Source: Streptomyces lydicus
Lineage (GTDB): Bacteria > Actinomycetota > Actinomycetes > Streptomycetales > Streptomycetaceae
NCBI RefSeq assembly: GCF_001729485.1
Contig: NZ_CP017157.1
Location: 6,820,001 to 6,884,000 of the forward strand
Direction of reading: 5' to 3'
DNA length: 64,000 bases
The notes below the pieces were generated by a model. The model was not told the origin of the DNA, did no database searches, and was given only the letters and a program-made list of their open reading frames with translations. Position 1 is the stretch's first letter. Each line of letters starts with the position of its first letter. Both the position numbers and the translations under genes were made by a program. Positions 40,437 through 49,789 of the stretch are shown here, piece after piece.

Positions 40437-40520
40437 ACGCCCCTTCTCCCTGGTCACCGGCCTTTGTGAGCATTCTGTTACCTCGGCAACCGCAGCCCGG
40501 GCCGCCACATCTAAGCGGGT

Positions 40521-42458
40521 ATGAAGGGCACGAAGGGGCGTCGCCGGTTCATCGACTATCCGCGCCAGGGACGGGAGGGTCCGCGCCGCTGGCTGCCGTC
40601 ATGGCGGCTGTGGCTCGGCACCCTCTCGTTCGGCGTTCTCTCGCTGGCCGGGCTGTTCGCCATTGTGTACGCGAACGTCGACATCCCCGACGAGAACGAG
40701 GCGGCCGCACAGGAAGCGACCGTCTACTACTGGGCGGACGGCAGCCAGATGGTGAGCGTGGGCGCCGTCAACCGGCAGAACGTCACCCTCGACAACGTGC
40801 CGGACTCCGTCGAGAACTCCGTCATCGCCGCGGAGAACGCCACCTTCTACAGCGACCCCGGTATTTCCGTCCAGGGCATCGCGCGCGCGGTGGTCAACAT
40901 GGTCTCCGGTGAGGAGACCCAGGGCGGGTCCACCATCACCCAGCAGTATGTGAAGAACACCTATCTGTCGCAGGACCAGACGGTCACCCGCAAGGTGAAG
41001 GAATTCATCATCGCGCTGAAGGTGAGCAATCAGAAGTCCAAGCAGGAGATTCTGCGCGGTTACCTCAACACCAGCTGGTTCGGCCGGGGTTCGTACGGCA
41101 TACAGGCGGCCGCCCATGCGTATTACGGCATCGACGCGAGCCGGCTGAACCCCAGCCAGGGCGCGTTGCTGGCGGCCCTGCTGAAGGGCTCGGAGCAGTA
41201 CGACCCGGGGCTGAGCAAGGCCAATCACCAGCGGGCCGTGGAGCGCTGGAGCTGGATCCTCGACCGGCAGGTCGCCACCGGGAAGATGAGCGAGGAGGAG
41301 CGGGCGAAATACCGCGAGTTCCCCGAGCCCCGGGCACCGGCGAAACCCACCAGCCAGGCCGGCCAGACCGGCTATCTCGTCGATGTGGCCAACAAATTCG
41401 TCAAGTCCGAAACCGGGCTGACCGACGCGGATCTGGCGCGCGGCGGCTACCGCATTCACACCACCTTCGACAAACAGCGCACCCACCGCCTGGAAAAGGC
41501 GGTCACCGATGTCCGCCGGCAGCACATCGACCCGAAGAAGCGCGCCGCCGACAATTACGTGGAGTTCGGCGCGGCCTCGGTACGCCCGAAGGACGGCGCG
41601 ATACTCGCCGTCTACGGCGGCACCGACGCCACCCGGCACTTCAGCAACAACGCGGACACCACGGCGGTCCCGGCCGGTTCCGCCTTCAAGCCGTTCGTGC
41701 TGGCGACCGCACTCCAGCAGCAGGTCGGCCGGCCCGAGGAACCCCAGGTCTCGGGAGAGGCGCAGCCGGCGGACTGGACGAGCCGGTTCGGGGATCTGCG
41801 CGGCGCCCTGATGAAGGCCGAGAACCCGCCGTTCGTGCAGGCCGGGAAGGTCCTCGGGCTGGAGCGGATCCGGGACCTCGCGGTGGCGGCGGGGCTGCGC
41901 GAGGAGAGCATGGCGCGGCTGGAGCAGACCTTCCCGCTCGGCACCTCGGCGCCCAGCGCGATCCGGATGGCCAGCGCCTACACCACGTTCGTCAACGGCG
42001 GACTGCACGCCGACCCCTACGCGGTGTCCTCGATGACCTACGGCGGCAGGAAGATCCACGGCTTCGACCGGGCCGAACCCGACCAGGTCCTCGACGCCGG
42101 GGTCGCCCAGCAGGTGTCCGCCAGCCTGGAGGGGCTGGGCTGGCGCTCGCTGGGGCTGCCCGGCGACGGCGCGTCCTCGCAGCCGGTCGCGGCCGGCCGC
42201 ACGGAGCCCGGCGACCGGATGAAGTCGGCGTGGTTCATCGGCAGTCCCCTCGCCGGCCCCGGTGCCGGTAGCGGCACCGACGCGGCCGGCCGGGGCGGCG
42301 AAGGCGCCGGCGACGAGCCGACCACCGCCGTCACCATGTTCCGCAACAAGCCGGGAGCCCCCGAGCTGCTGCCCATGCAGGGCGTCGGCGGCGACGGCAA
42401 GGGGCTGGGCACGGCGCTCCCGCCGAAGGTGTGGAGCGCCTACCGGAACGCGTCCTGA
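40521..42458 (+). CDS. class A penicillin-binding protein with degenerate transpeptidase motifs
   Basis: 645 residues, one N-terminal helix (about 31-52). The GT51 glycosyltransferase domain is intact: AAENATFYSDPG (catalytic Glu105), GGSTITQQYVKN, RKVKE, and EILRGYLNTSWFGRGSYG. The transpeptidase domain keeps SxxK (Ser387/Lys390 in GSAFKPF), but SxN reads AEN (433-435) and KTG reads RTE (560-562). It should still polymerise glycan strands, while cross-linking is doubtful. The C-terminal tail after 570 is Gly/Ala-rich. It follows nrdB but is a separate unit. Confidence 0.9.
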   Translation: MKGTKGRRRFIDYPRQGREGPRRWLPSWRLWLGTLSFGVLSLAGLFAIVYANVDIPDENEAAAQEATVYYWADGSQMVSVGAVNRQNVTLDNVPDSVENSVIAAENATFYSDPGISVQGIARAVVNMVSGEETQGGSTITQQYVKNTYLSQDQTVTRKVKEFIIALKVSNQKSKQEILRGYLNTSWFGRGSYGIQAAAHAYYGIDASRLNPSQGALLAALLKGSEQYDPGLSKANHQRAVERWSWILDRQVATGKMSEEERAKYREFPEPRAPAKPTSQAGQTGYLVDVANKFVKSETGLTDADLARGGYRIHTTFDKQRTHRLEKAVTDVRRQHIDPKKRAADNYVEFGAASVRPKDGAILAVYGGTDATRHFSNNADTTAVPAGSAFKPFVLATALQQQVGRPEEPQVSGEAQPADWTSRFGDLRGALMKAENPPFVQAGKVLGLERIRDLAVAAGLREESMARLEQTFPLGTSAPSAIRMASAYTTFVNGGLHADPYAVSSMTYGGRKIHGFDRAEPDQVLDAGVAQQVSASLEGLGWRSLGLPGDGASSQPVAAGRTEPGDRMKSAWFIGSPLAGPGAGSGTDAAGRGGEGAGDEPTTAVTMFRNKPGAPELLPMQGVGGDGKGLGTALPPKVWSAYRNAS

Positions 42459-42503
42459 CGGGCCCGGGCGCCCGCTCCCGGCCGGGCCGGGCGCCCACCG
42501 GCC

Positions 42504-43148
42504 TCAGTCGTTGGGGACGACGGGGTAGCGCGGCTCCCGCTCGGCCATCTGCTTCAGCGCGTCCTTGCGGTCCCGCTTGCTGAGCCGGTCGATGTAGAGG
42601 TAGCCGTGGAGGTGATCGGTCTCGTGCTGGAGGCAGCGCGCGAAGTAGCCGGTGCCCCGGATCGCGATCGGCTCGCCCTTGGCGTCCTGGCCGCGGACGA
42701 CGGCGTAGTCGGGGCGGGCCAGCTCGGCGTAGGCGCCGGGCACGGACAGGCAGCCCTCGTTGGAGTCGTCCAGCACCCGGCGCTCGGCGGGCACCTCGTC
42801 CAGCACGGGGTTGCAGACCGCGCCGACGTGCCGGACGCCCTCGTCGTCCAGGCAGTCGTAGACGAAGACCTTCAGGTCCACACCGATCTGGTTGGCGGCC
42901 AGCCCCACGCCCTCGGCGGTGCGCTGGCTGGCGAACATGTCGTCGATGAGCTGGGCGAGCTTGTCGTCGAACTCCGTGACGTTCTTGCACTCCTTGTGGA
43001 GCACCGGGTTGCCGACGACCGTGATCGGCCGCGAGGTGCCGCGCTCGCGGTGTGCGACCTCACGCTCCTCCGCGTCCGTGACATCGTCGATGAACGCGTC
43101 ATCCACCCGCTGGTCACCCTCTTGATCAAAAACAGGCTGCTGGGCCAT
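42504..43148 (-). CDS. def: peptide deformylase
   Basis: 214 residues with an acidic N-terminal extension of about 40 residues. The three deformylase motifs are intact: [18 protein letters not shown] (metal Cys) and QHETDHLHG (HExxH). It removes the formyl group from nascent proteins. The longer N terminus resembles other Streptomyces copies. It is convergent with the PBP gene. Another def elsewhere in the genome is likely, as in other Streptomyces. Confidence 0.95.
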   Translation of the reverse strand: MAQQPVFDQEGDQRVDDAFIDDVTDAEEREVAHRERGTSRPITVVGNPVLHKECKNVTEFDDKLAQLIDDMFASQRTAEGVGLAANQIGVDLKVFVYDCLDDEGVRHVGAVCNPVLDEVPAERRVLDDSNEGCLSVPGAYAELARPDYAVVRGQDAKGEPIAIRGTGYFARCLQHETDHLHGYLYIDRLSKRDRKDALKQMAEREPRYPVVPND

Positions 43149-43216
43149 CTCCGCCGTACGCCTTCCTGAAAACCCTGAATAGTCGCCCTACAGCCTACGG
43201 CGACCCGTGCGGGCGC

Positions 43217-44218
43217 TCAGCAGACCTCTTCAAGATCGCGCCATTCCCGGGTGTCCGGGCTGTCCGCGACCCAGCCGTCCAGCAGGCCGCGCACCAGGGC
43301 GGACGGCGCCGCGATACCGCACTCGCGTTCCGGCACCCACAGGGATCCCGAGCCCGCGGTGCGGTGGCCTAGCGGGCCGGGATGGCCCGGCTCGCTGTGG
43401 TCGTGCGGGTCCAGGTGCTCGCCGTCGCCCTCGTCGCTGGGCATCCGGCTCTCCGAGCACGTACGGCACAGCAGCCGTACGGACGACGACCAGTCCTCGG
43501 CGGCGAAGCCCGCCTCGGCCGCCAGCCGCTCCAGGGCGTCCCGGTCGGCCTCGGTGGCGGCCTCCAGGAGCACCACCCAGGTGGGGACCGGTGAGGGGGC
43601 CCACAGCTCGATCTCGTCGAAGACCGGGAAGGCCCTGGTGGCGCCGCCGGCGCCGGCGGCGGTGGTCCGCTCACCGTGCGGGACGCCGTCGTGCAGCACC
43701 ACCTCGCCCCAGCGGCGCCCGGAGGACGGCAGCGGGATGGAGAGCACCTCGATGCGGGCCGGGTCCAGCCGGCGGCCCCAGACCACCTCGGCCTCCCCCT
43801 CCGGGGAGAGCCGGACGGCGGCGCTGCCCAGGGCCATACCGAGCGGTTCGCCGGACGGGGAACCCTCGCCCGGCACCTTCAGGCCGTACGCCTGCCAGGC
43901 GCGGCGGGCCAGCGGCCAGTCCTGGAGGGCGGTGGCGGCGATGCCGACGTTCCACCAGTCGGGCGCCCCGGCCTCCCGGTCCAGCAGCGCGACCGCGCGC
44001 AGGCCGGCGGCCCGGGCCTGCTCCCAGTCGTGCCGGAATTTGTGCAGCAGAGCCAGGTTGAACCAGGACTCCGACAGCCACGGCTCCATGTCCGCGGCAC
44101 GGGTCAGCAGCGCCCCCGCGTCCTCGTAACGGCCGTCGCCGATCAGCGTGAAAGCGCGGTCGGTCGCCTGCCGCCACGAGGCGGAGGGCCGGTGCCGTAC
44201 CTTGCCGAAGATCCTCAC
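43217..44218 (-). CDS. tetratricopeptide-repeat protein
   Basis: 333 residues from GTG 44218; the open frame extends to 44551 but that part lacks coding character. The N-terminal half has helical repeats: RAFTLIGDGRYEDAGALLTR, then PWLSESWFNLALLHKFRHDW and GAPDWWNVGIAATALQDWP. The C-terminal half is mixed, with LLCRTCSESRMP and a final segment WVADSPDTREWRDLEEVC. It probably mediates protein contacts. Function unknown; convergently placed with no operon partner. Confidence 0.85.
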   Translation of the reverse strand: MRIFGKVRHRPSASWRQATDRAFTLIGDGRYEDAGALLTRAADMEPWLSESWFNLALLHKFRHDWEQARAAGLRAVALLDREAGAPDWWNVGIAATALQDWPLARRAWQAYGLKVPGEGSPSGEPLGMALGSAAVRLSPEGEAEVVWGRRLDPARIEVLSIPLPSSGRRWGEVVLHDGVPHGERTTAAGAGGATRAFPVFDEIELWAPSPVPTWVVLLEAATEADRDALERLAAEAGFAAEDWSSSVRLLCRTCSESRMPSDEGDGEHLDPHDHSEPGHPGPLGHRTAGSGSLWVPERECGIAAPSALVRGLLDGWVADSPDTREWRDLEEVC

Positions 44219-44613
44219 GATTCCCGCCTGCTGGTTGCTCTTGATTGCCGCTCCGGAGGTCTCCCGGGCGGCGCCCGGGGCCCTTCTGGGGGCCCACTCG
44301 ACAACCTGCCACAGATTGCCGTCGGGCTCAGCCCGGTTTGCTGCGCCCCCTGCGGCTCCTTGCCCTTCACCGACCCCCTGAACCCCCCTGAAAGGGGCTC
44401 CCTTCGCATCCAACCATGCCCATCTCGGAGGGCGCTCATTACCCATGGGTTCCACGGCATCGGACACCCGGTGGGGGCGCGCGGGGCCACGGCCGGGCAC
44501 CGGAACGCCGCCGCGCGCCCGCCCTGCCGGTTTTCCGGGTTTATCCGCCACTACCAGCCGTTACGTACCGGAAAGCGCGGCTGCCCGGCCCGCGCCGGGC
44601 ACCGTCGCCCCGC
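44219..44613. other. about 395-base region without a confident gene
   Basis: It lies between the start of the TPR gene and the end of the HD-domain gene. It holds the TPR-gene promoter. The minus frame remains open through much of it, but composition and lack of similarity argue against coding. Confidence 0.4.
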
Positions 44614-46005
44614 TCACCCCGCCCGGCCGCCCCGCGCCAGGACCCGGGCGAGCGCCTCGACGACCCCGGGCTCGTGGTCCCGCGCGGTCGCCAGCCGCAG
44701 CCGTTCCAGGGCCCGCAACCGGCCGCCGGGCCCCGCGGCGGTGCCCGACAGGTCGTCGTAGGCGTTGACGGTGCGCACGATACGGGCGGTGACCGGCTGG
44801 TCCCGGTACGGATCCGCCTGCCGCTCGACGATCACCGCGACCTCCGCGGGAACCCCGGTCTGCCGGACCACGGCGCCGCCGAGCAGCGCGATGCGACGCT
44901 GTTCGGCGGACGGCAGCGGCGCGGTCGCCCCCCGGGGCACCGGGTCCAGCAGGGACAACTGCCCGATGTCGTGCATCAGGGCGGCGTACTCCAGCACGTC
45001 GAGGTCCGGCTCGTTCAGGCCCAGTTCGCGGCCCACCGCGCGGCTGAGGGCGGCCACCCGGCGGGCGTGGCCGTGCGGGGTGTAGCCGGCGATCTCGGTG
45101 GAGCGGGCGAGCGAGGCGATGGTCTGGCGGTAGGTGGTGCGGACCGCCGCGAACCGGCGGAAGGCGCACTGGGTCAGCAGCAGCGGCAGGCAGAACACCG
45201 GCAGCGCCCACAGCCCGGCGACCGCGGTGGCGAGCGAGATCACCACGCCGGTGGCGCAGATGGCCGTGCCGATGCCCAGCAGCGCGCGCAACTCGTCGCG
45301 CAGCAGCGGCCCGAAGGGCCAGCCGGTACGGGCCCGGGCGAGCGCGGCCGCCAGCACCGCGTCGCACAGCGTGGTCAGCGCCAGCAGGGCGACCAGGAAC
45401 AGCGGATGGGCCGGCCCGGACGCCATCCCGGCGCCCAACCCGCCGCCGCCGTGCAGGGGTTGGAAGCAGACCGCGGCGAACCCGACGGTCAGCACCCGGC
45501 GCGCGAGGTGGTCCAGCGCCGGCCCCCGCCCGCGGGCGAGCTGCGGGACCAGCCCGATCAGCCCGGCCGCGAGGACGACCGCCACGGTCTGCGGCACGCC
45601 GTGGCCCGTAGGCCGGCCACCGGCCTCGCCGAGCAGCGCGTAGGCGAGCGCGCCGGCCGCACCGAGCGGCGCGGCCTCCCGCTCCCCCACCGCCCGCCGG
45701 TACCCGGCCGCCGGCGCGCCGCCCCGGCCGACCACCTCGCCGACCGCGATCAGCACGCCGAAGGCCAGCGCGATGCCCGGCCGGTCCACCCCCTCCCAGA
45801 GCGTCCGGCCGAGCGACCAGCAGGCCAGGACGGCGGCCGGCACGTGGACCGCGGCGACGACGATCCGGCCGCGGCCGGCGGGCGGGGCGGGACGCGGACC
45901 GGAGCCGCCGCGGCCCGCCCGGCCACCCGCGTCCGGTGTCCCGGCGTCCGGGGTCCCGGCACCCGGCGTCCCGGCGTCCGGCGGCTCCTCGGGGGCGCCG
46001 GTCAT
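44614..46005 (-). CDS. membrane protein with degenerate HD-GYP-like domain
   Basis: 463 residues. A Gly/Ala/Pro-rich leader (GTPGAGTPDAGTPDAGG repeats) is followed by 7-8 membrane helices (about 48-285) and a cytoplasmic HD domain (about 295-440). HGHARRV and LMHDIGQL keep the H and HD ligands, but the Lys of HDIGK is Gln and the HHExxDGxGYP segment is replaced by VIVERQADPYRDQP. It is likely inactive or altered as a phosphodiesterase. The ATG overlaps the stop of the intact HD-GYP gene upstream by 4 bases. Confidence 0.88.
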   Translation of the reverse strand: MTGAPEEPPDAGTPGAGTPDAGTPDAGGRAGRGGSGPRPAPPAGRGRIVVAAVHVPAAVLACWSLGRTLWEGVDRPGIALAFGVLIAVGEVVGRGGAPAAGYRRAVGEREAAPLGAAGALAYALLGEAGGRPTGHGVPQTVAVVLAAGLIGLVPQLARGRGPALDHLARRVLTVGFAAVCFQPLHGGGGLGAGMASGPAHPLFLVALLALTTLCDAVLAAALARARTGWPFGPLLRDELRALLGIGTAICATGVVISLATAVAGLWALPVFCLPLLLTQCAFRRFAAVRTTYRQTIASLARSTEIAGYTPHGHARRVAALSRAVGRELGLNEPDLDVLEYAALMHDIGQLSLLDPVPRGATAPLPSAEQRRIALLGGAVVRQTGVPAEVAVIVERQADPYRDQPVTARIVRTVNAYDDLSGTAAGPGGRLRALERLRLATARDHEPGVVEALARVLARGGRAG

Positions 46006-47441
46006 CGCGCCCCGCCCCGCGCCGCCTCAGGCGTCCCGTCCGCCCCTTCCCGCACGGCCGTCGCGTCAGGCGCGTCAGCCGCGTCAGGCGTGACGTTTCC
46101 TCTGCCGGTCCCGTCCCCCGCCACGCCCTGCTCCACGTCCGCCGCCGTGACCAGGTCCGGCTGCCAGCCGTACCGGTCGAGGGCCGCCGCCAGCGCCCGG
46201 ACCATCCGCGGATCGAACTGCGCGCCGGCGCACTTGCGCAGCTCCGCGACTGCGGCCGGCACCGGCCGGGCCCGGCGGTAGGAGCGGGTCGAGGTCATCG
46301 CGTCGAAGGCGTCGGCGACCGCCACCACCCGGGCGAACTCCGGAATCTGATGGCCCCTCAGGCCGTACGGATAGCCGCGGCCGTCCAGCCGCTCGTGGTG
46401 GTGCAGGATCGCCGCGCGCGCCTCCCCCAGGAAGCCGATGCCGCGCACGATCTCGTGCCCGTACTCCGGGTGCAGCTCGATGACCCGGCGCTCCTCCGGC
46501 GTCAGCGGCCCGTCCTTGCGCAACAGCCGGGTGGGGACGCCGAGTTTGCCCACGTCGTGCAGGATGCCGGCGAACCGCAGGACCTCGGTCCGGTCGTCCG
46601 GCATGCCCAGCTCCCGGGCGATCATCACCGAGGCCCGGCCGACCCGCTCGCTGTGCCCGCGGGTGTAGCGGTCCTTGATGTCCACGGCCTGCACCAGCGC
46701 CCGGATGGTGGCCTGGTGCGCGGCGCGTTCGCGGTGGTACCGGTCGAAGACCCAGGCCGACAGGCACATCGGCAGCAGCACCAGCAGCGCCGCCGGCGGC
46801 CCGTACGCGCTGCGCCACAGCACCGCCATCATCAGCCCGGCGAGGCCCTGGACGAGGTGCGGTCCGAGCGAGCGGGTCAGCAGCCCGCGCCAGGCGGTGC
46901 GCGGCGGGTGCCGTTCGGCGGCGACCAGCACCCCGCCGTCCAGCGCCGCGAGCACCACGCAGAACACGCCGGCGGCGGCCGCGGCGGGCAGCAGCAGGAC
47001 GGGGAAGCGGGGTGCGGCGAGCGCATGGGGGCTCAGGACGCGGAAGACCTCGGCGGCCGCGCAGCAGGCGAGCGCGGTCTCCGCGGCGTGCCAGAGCCTG
47101 CGGGCGGCGGCCCAACGGACCGCGGCCGGGGCGAGCAGGGCGCCCGGTACGGCGGCCAGCGCGGCGAGGGACGGCGGCAGCAGGAAGACCCCGGCGAGCA
47201 GCACCGGGTCGGCCCGGCCGGGCCCCGCGTAGGGCCGGGTCCCGTGCGGCGCCCGGCCGCCCGGCAGCGGGCAGCCACGGATCCGTTCGCACAGTGCGTA
47301 GAGGGCGGCCAGGGCCAGGGCGCTGCTCCAGGGAGCGCCGGCGCCGAGCCGCAGGACGGGCGCGGTGCACAGGGCCGCGGCCAGGGCGGCGCCACCGATG
47401 TATCCGCGCGCTGCCGTCGGAAGTCCCCGTATCGCGCCCAT
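46002..47441 (-). CDS. membrane-anchored HD-GYP domain protein, candidate cyclic-di-GMP phosphodiesterase
   Basis: 479 residues. About 8 membrane helices fill the first 250 residues, then a complete HD-GYP domain: GHSERVGRASVMI, ILHDVGKLGVP, HPEYGHEIV, and HHHERLDGRGYPYGLRG with RVVAVADAFDAM. All metal ligands and the GYP loop are present, so hydrolysis of cyclic di-GMP is plausible. It is first of a two-gene operon with a degenerate paralog. Confidence 0.92.
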   Translation of the reverse strand: MGAIRGLPTAARGYIGGAALAAALCTAPVLRLGAGAPWSSALALAALYALCERIRGCPLPGGRAPHGTRPYAGPGRADPVLLAGVFLLPPSLAALAAVPGALLAPAAVRWAAARRLWHAAETALACCAAAEVFRVLSPHALAAPRFPVLLLPAAAAAGVFCVVLAALDGGVLVAAERHPPRTAWRGLLTRSLGPHLVQGLAGLMMAVLWRSAYGPPAALLVLLPMCLSAWVFDRYHRERAAHQATIRALVQAVDIKDRYTRGHSERVGRASVMIARELGMPDDRTEVLRFAGILHDVGKLGVPTRLLRKDGPLTPEERRVIELHPEYGHEIVRGIGFLGEARAAILHHHERLDGRGYPYGLRGHQIPEFARVVAVADAFDAMTSTRSYRRARPVPAAVAELRKCAGAQFDPRMVRALAAALDRYGWQPDLVTAADVEQGVAGDGTGRGNVTPDAADAPDATAVREGADGTPEAARGGAR

Positions 47442-47622
47442 CGAGCCGTCCTCCTCACCGTGCCCGCGGTCCCGGGCCCGTGACGAGCCAGGGCCCGGCG
47501 CCCCGCACTGCGGAGCGCCCGGGTTCGGTGAGAATAGAGGGGCTGCGGCGCCGGGGAGGGCGCATCAGCGGATCGGGCGGGGGGATCGCCTCACCCCTCA
47601 CCCCTTAGGGTGATCTGCCGTC

Positions 47623-48024
47623 TTATTCGGCGCGCGCGGTCTCGGACCGTGCATCGCCGGAGCCGGCCGGCTCGCCGCCCGGCTGCCCGGCGGCGGCCGC
47701 GTCCGCCTGCTCCCGCTGGGCCGCCTCCCGCTTGGCCTGTTCCAGCACGCTCACCTCGGGCACGGTCTCCCCGGCCCGGATGAGCTCGATCCGGCCCATC
47801 ACCTTGGAGCGCAGATCGGTCGGGACGTCGTCGTGGCCGCAGCAGCGCTTGACGAGCTTCTTGACGGCCTGCTCCAGGCCGTACTTCTCCAGGCAGGGCG
47901 AGCACTCGTCGAGATGCACCTGGAAATCGGCGCACTCCCCCGCCGGCATCTCACGGTCGAGATACTCGTAGAGGTGATCAAGGACCTCGGAGCAGTCCTT
48001 CTCGTGCGGCTCTCCGCAGCTCAT
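47623..48024 (-). CDS. rsrA: zinc-binding redox anti-sigma factor RsrA
   Basis: 133 residues from ATG 48024, overlapping the sigR stop by 4 bases. The ZAS zinc ligands are all present: Cys11, His37, Cys41, Cys44 (HLDECSPC). Additional Cys3, Cys31 and the CC pair in [10 protein letters not shown] match S. coelicolor RsrA. It binds SigR and lets go when disulfides form under thiol oxidation. The C-terminal tail is about 28 residues longer than in S. coelicolor (105 residues) and Ala/Gly/Gln-rich. Confidence 0.95.
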   Translation of the reverse strand: MSCGEPHEKDCSEVLDHLYEYLDREMPAGECADFQVHLDECSPCLEKYGLEQAVKKLVKRCCGHDDVPTDLRSKVMGRIELIRAGETVPEVSVLEQAKREAAQREQADAAAAGQPGGEPAGSGDARSETARAE

Positions 48025-48725
48025 GATCCCGAGCCTTTCCGGTCGTGCGGCTCCGGCGTCGGCGCGGCCTGCGGGTCCGCAGCCGTCGCACCCGCCGGGA
48101 CCAGCCCGCGCTCGCGGGCGTAATCCTCCAGCATGCCGCGCAGTTGGCGCCGGCCGCGGTGCAGCCGGGACATCACGGTGCCGATGGGTGTCCCCATGAT
48201 GTCCGCGATCTCCTTGTACGCAAACCCTTCGACGTCCGCGAGGTAGACCGCGATGCGGAATTCCTCGGGGATCGCCTGGAGCGCGGCCTTCACGTCCGAG
48301 TCGGGGAGGTGGTCGAGCGCCTGGGACTCGGCGGAGCGCAGACCCGTCGACATGTGCGACTCGGCGCGCGCCAGCTGCCAGTCCTCGATCTCCTCGGCGG
48401 CACTGCGCTGGGGCTCGCGCTGCTTCTTGCGGTAGGAGTTGATGAAGGTGTTCGTGAGGATGCGGTAGAGCCACGCCTTGAGGTTGGTGCCCTCCCGGAA
48501 CTGGTGGAAGGACGCATATGCCTTGGCATACGTCTCCTGCACCAGGTCCTCCGCGTCGGACGGATTGCGCGTCATGCGCAGCCCGGCGGAGTACATCTGG
48601 TCCAGGAACATGAGGGCGTCCCGCTCGAAGCGCGCATTGCGCTCGGCCGCGCTCTCCTCCGGGCGCGCAGACTGCTCCTCAGCAGTGCCGTCGGCCCCTG
48701 CGTCGGTACCGGTGACCGGACCCAC
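48021..48725 (-). CDS. sigR: ECF sigma factor SigR (thiol-oxidative stress)
   Basis: 234 residues from GTG 48725 ([10 protein letters not shown]); the longer SigR' could start at ATG 48884 or 48899. Region 2 contains [23 protein letters not shown] [19 protein letters not shown] and [19 protein letters not shown]. Region 4 has [21 protein letters not shown]. SigR activates thioredoxin, mycothiol and proteolysis genes after disulfide stress. A matching GGAAT-N18-GTT promoter lies upstream, so the gene is self-activating. Confidence 0.95.
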   Translation of the reverse strand: MGPVTGTDAGADGTAEEQSARPEESAAERNARFERDALMFLDQMYSAGLRMTRNPSDAEDLVQETYAKAYASFHQFREGTNLKAWLYRILTNTFINSYRKKQREPQRSAAEEIEDWQLARAESHMSTGLRSAESQALDHLPDSDVKAALQAIPEEFRIAVYLADVEGFAYKEIADIMGTPIGTVMSRLHRGRRQLRGMLEDYARERGLVPAGATAADPQAAPTPEPHDRKGSGS

Positions 48726-48943
48726 CTCCTCCAACACCGTCACGGATCCGGAAGCGGACCCCCTCGAATCGGAGAATAGACGACGATCCGGTGCCGCCGC
48801 CGCTCCAGCCAGGGCTGGCTGCGTCACCTGCATCTGCGACCACGGCAGGTCAGCGGCCGGGCGGGCCGGGCAAGCGATTCCCATGCGGCGGACTCCCATT
48901 CCTCGTGCTTCGCCGGACGTACTCGAGTACTTCCGCCTCTCAC

Positions 48944-48969
48944 AACAGCCCCTGCGCCCCGGGCATTCC
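48944..48969 (-). promoter_or_regulatory. SigR-dependent promoter of sigR
   Basis: On the minus strand GGAAT (48969-48965) is followed by exactly 18 bases and GTT (48946-48944). This is the SigR consensus GGGAAT-N18-GTT. Transcription would begin about 40 bases before ATG 48899, so this mRNA can encode the longer SigR' form. Confidence 0.9.
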
Positions 48970-49024
48970 CGTCCGCCGCACCGATCTTCGCCGCCCGTCC
49001 CGCCCCCGTTTCCGCACCCCGGGG

Positions 49025-49062
49025 TTGACACATCCGCTTGCCGCTTCAGCAATGGAGGGGTG
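49025..49062 (+). promoter_or_regulatory. promoter of a possibly leaderless mRNA
   Basis: TTGACA (49025-49030), a 17-base spacer and AGCAAT (49048-49053) place transcription start at or next to GTG 49060. The GGAGG found at 49054-49058 is too close to that GTG to serve as a ribosome site. Leaderless translation is therefore suggested. Confidence 0.5.
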
Positions 49063-49743
49063 GATCACACACCGAACGACACGACCCGCCGCGCAGCCGA
49101 CGGCGGACCGGGCGGCAGCGGGTACGGCGGGGCCCCCGCCGAGGCCGGCGGCGCCGCGCACGGGACCGCGTACGAACAGGTGCTCGCCGAGGTGGGCCCA
49201 CGGTTGCGGCGGTTGCGGCAGGAACGCGGGGTGACGCTGGCCGCGCTCTCCGAGGCGACCGGGATCTCGGTGAGCACCCTCTCGCGCCTGGAGTCCGGCG
49301 GCCGCCGAGCCACCCTGGAACTGCTGCTGCCGCTCGCGCAGGCGCATCAGGTGCCGCTGGACGAGCTGGTGGGCGCGCCGGAGGTCGGCGATCCGCGGGT
49401 GCGCGCGGTGCCGGTGCGGCACGGGGACCGGACGGTGGTGCCGCTCACCCGCCAGCCGGGCGCCCTGCAGGCGTTCAAGCTGGTCATCGACGCGGGCGGG
49501 GAGCCGCCGGAGCAGCGTACGCACGAGGGCTACGAGTGGCTGTACGTGCTGTCCGGGCGGCTGCGGCTGCTGCTGGCCGACCGGGACGTGGAGCTGCGGG
49601 CCGGTGAGGCCGCCGAGTTCGACACCCGGCTGCCGCACTGGTTCGGGCCGGCGGACAACCGGCCGGTGGAGCTGCTGAGCCTGTTCGGCCGGCAGGGCGA
49701 GCGGATGCACGTACGGGCCCGCCCGCGGGGGCGGACGGACTGA
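49060..49743 (+). CDS. XRE-family regulator with cupin sensor domain
   Basis: 227 residues from GTG 49060. After a low-complexity Gly/Ala leader of about 35 residues comes a Cro/C1-type helix-turn-helix: [20 protein letters not shown] then [19 protein letters not shown]. The C-terminal cupin (about 150-215) has [19 protein letters not shown] and [16 protein letters not shown]. This one-component design senses small ligands. It is divergent from sigR. Its targets are not evident. Confidence 0.9.
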   Translation: MDHTPNDTTRRAADGGPGGSGYGGAPAEAGGAAHGTAYEQVLAEVGPRLRRLRQERGVTLAALSEATGISVSTLSRLESGGRRATLELLLPLAQAHQVPLDELVGAPEVGDPRVRAVPVRHGDRTVVPLTRQPGALQAFKLVIDAGGEPPEQRTHEGYEWLYVLSGRLRLLLADRDVELRAGEAAEFDTRLPHWFGPADNRPVELLSLFGRQGERMHVRARPRGRTD

Positions 49744-49789
49744 CCCGGGCGGGGCCGGTGCCCGCGCCGGCCCGGTCCCGTGCGGGCGG

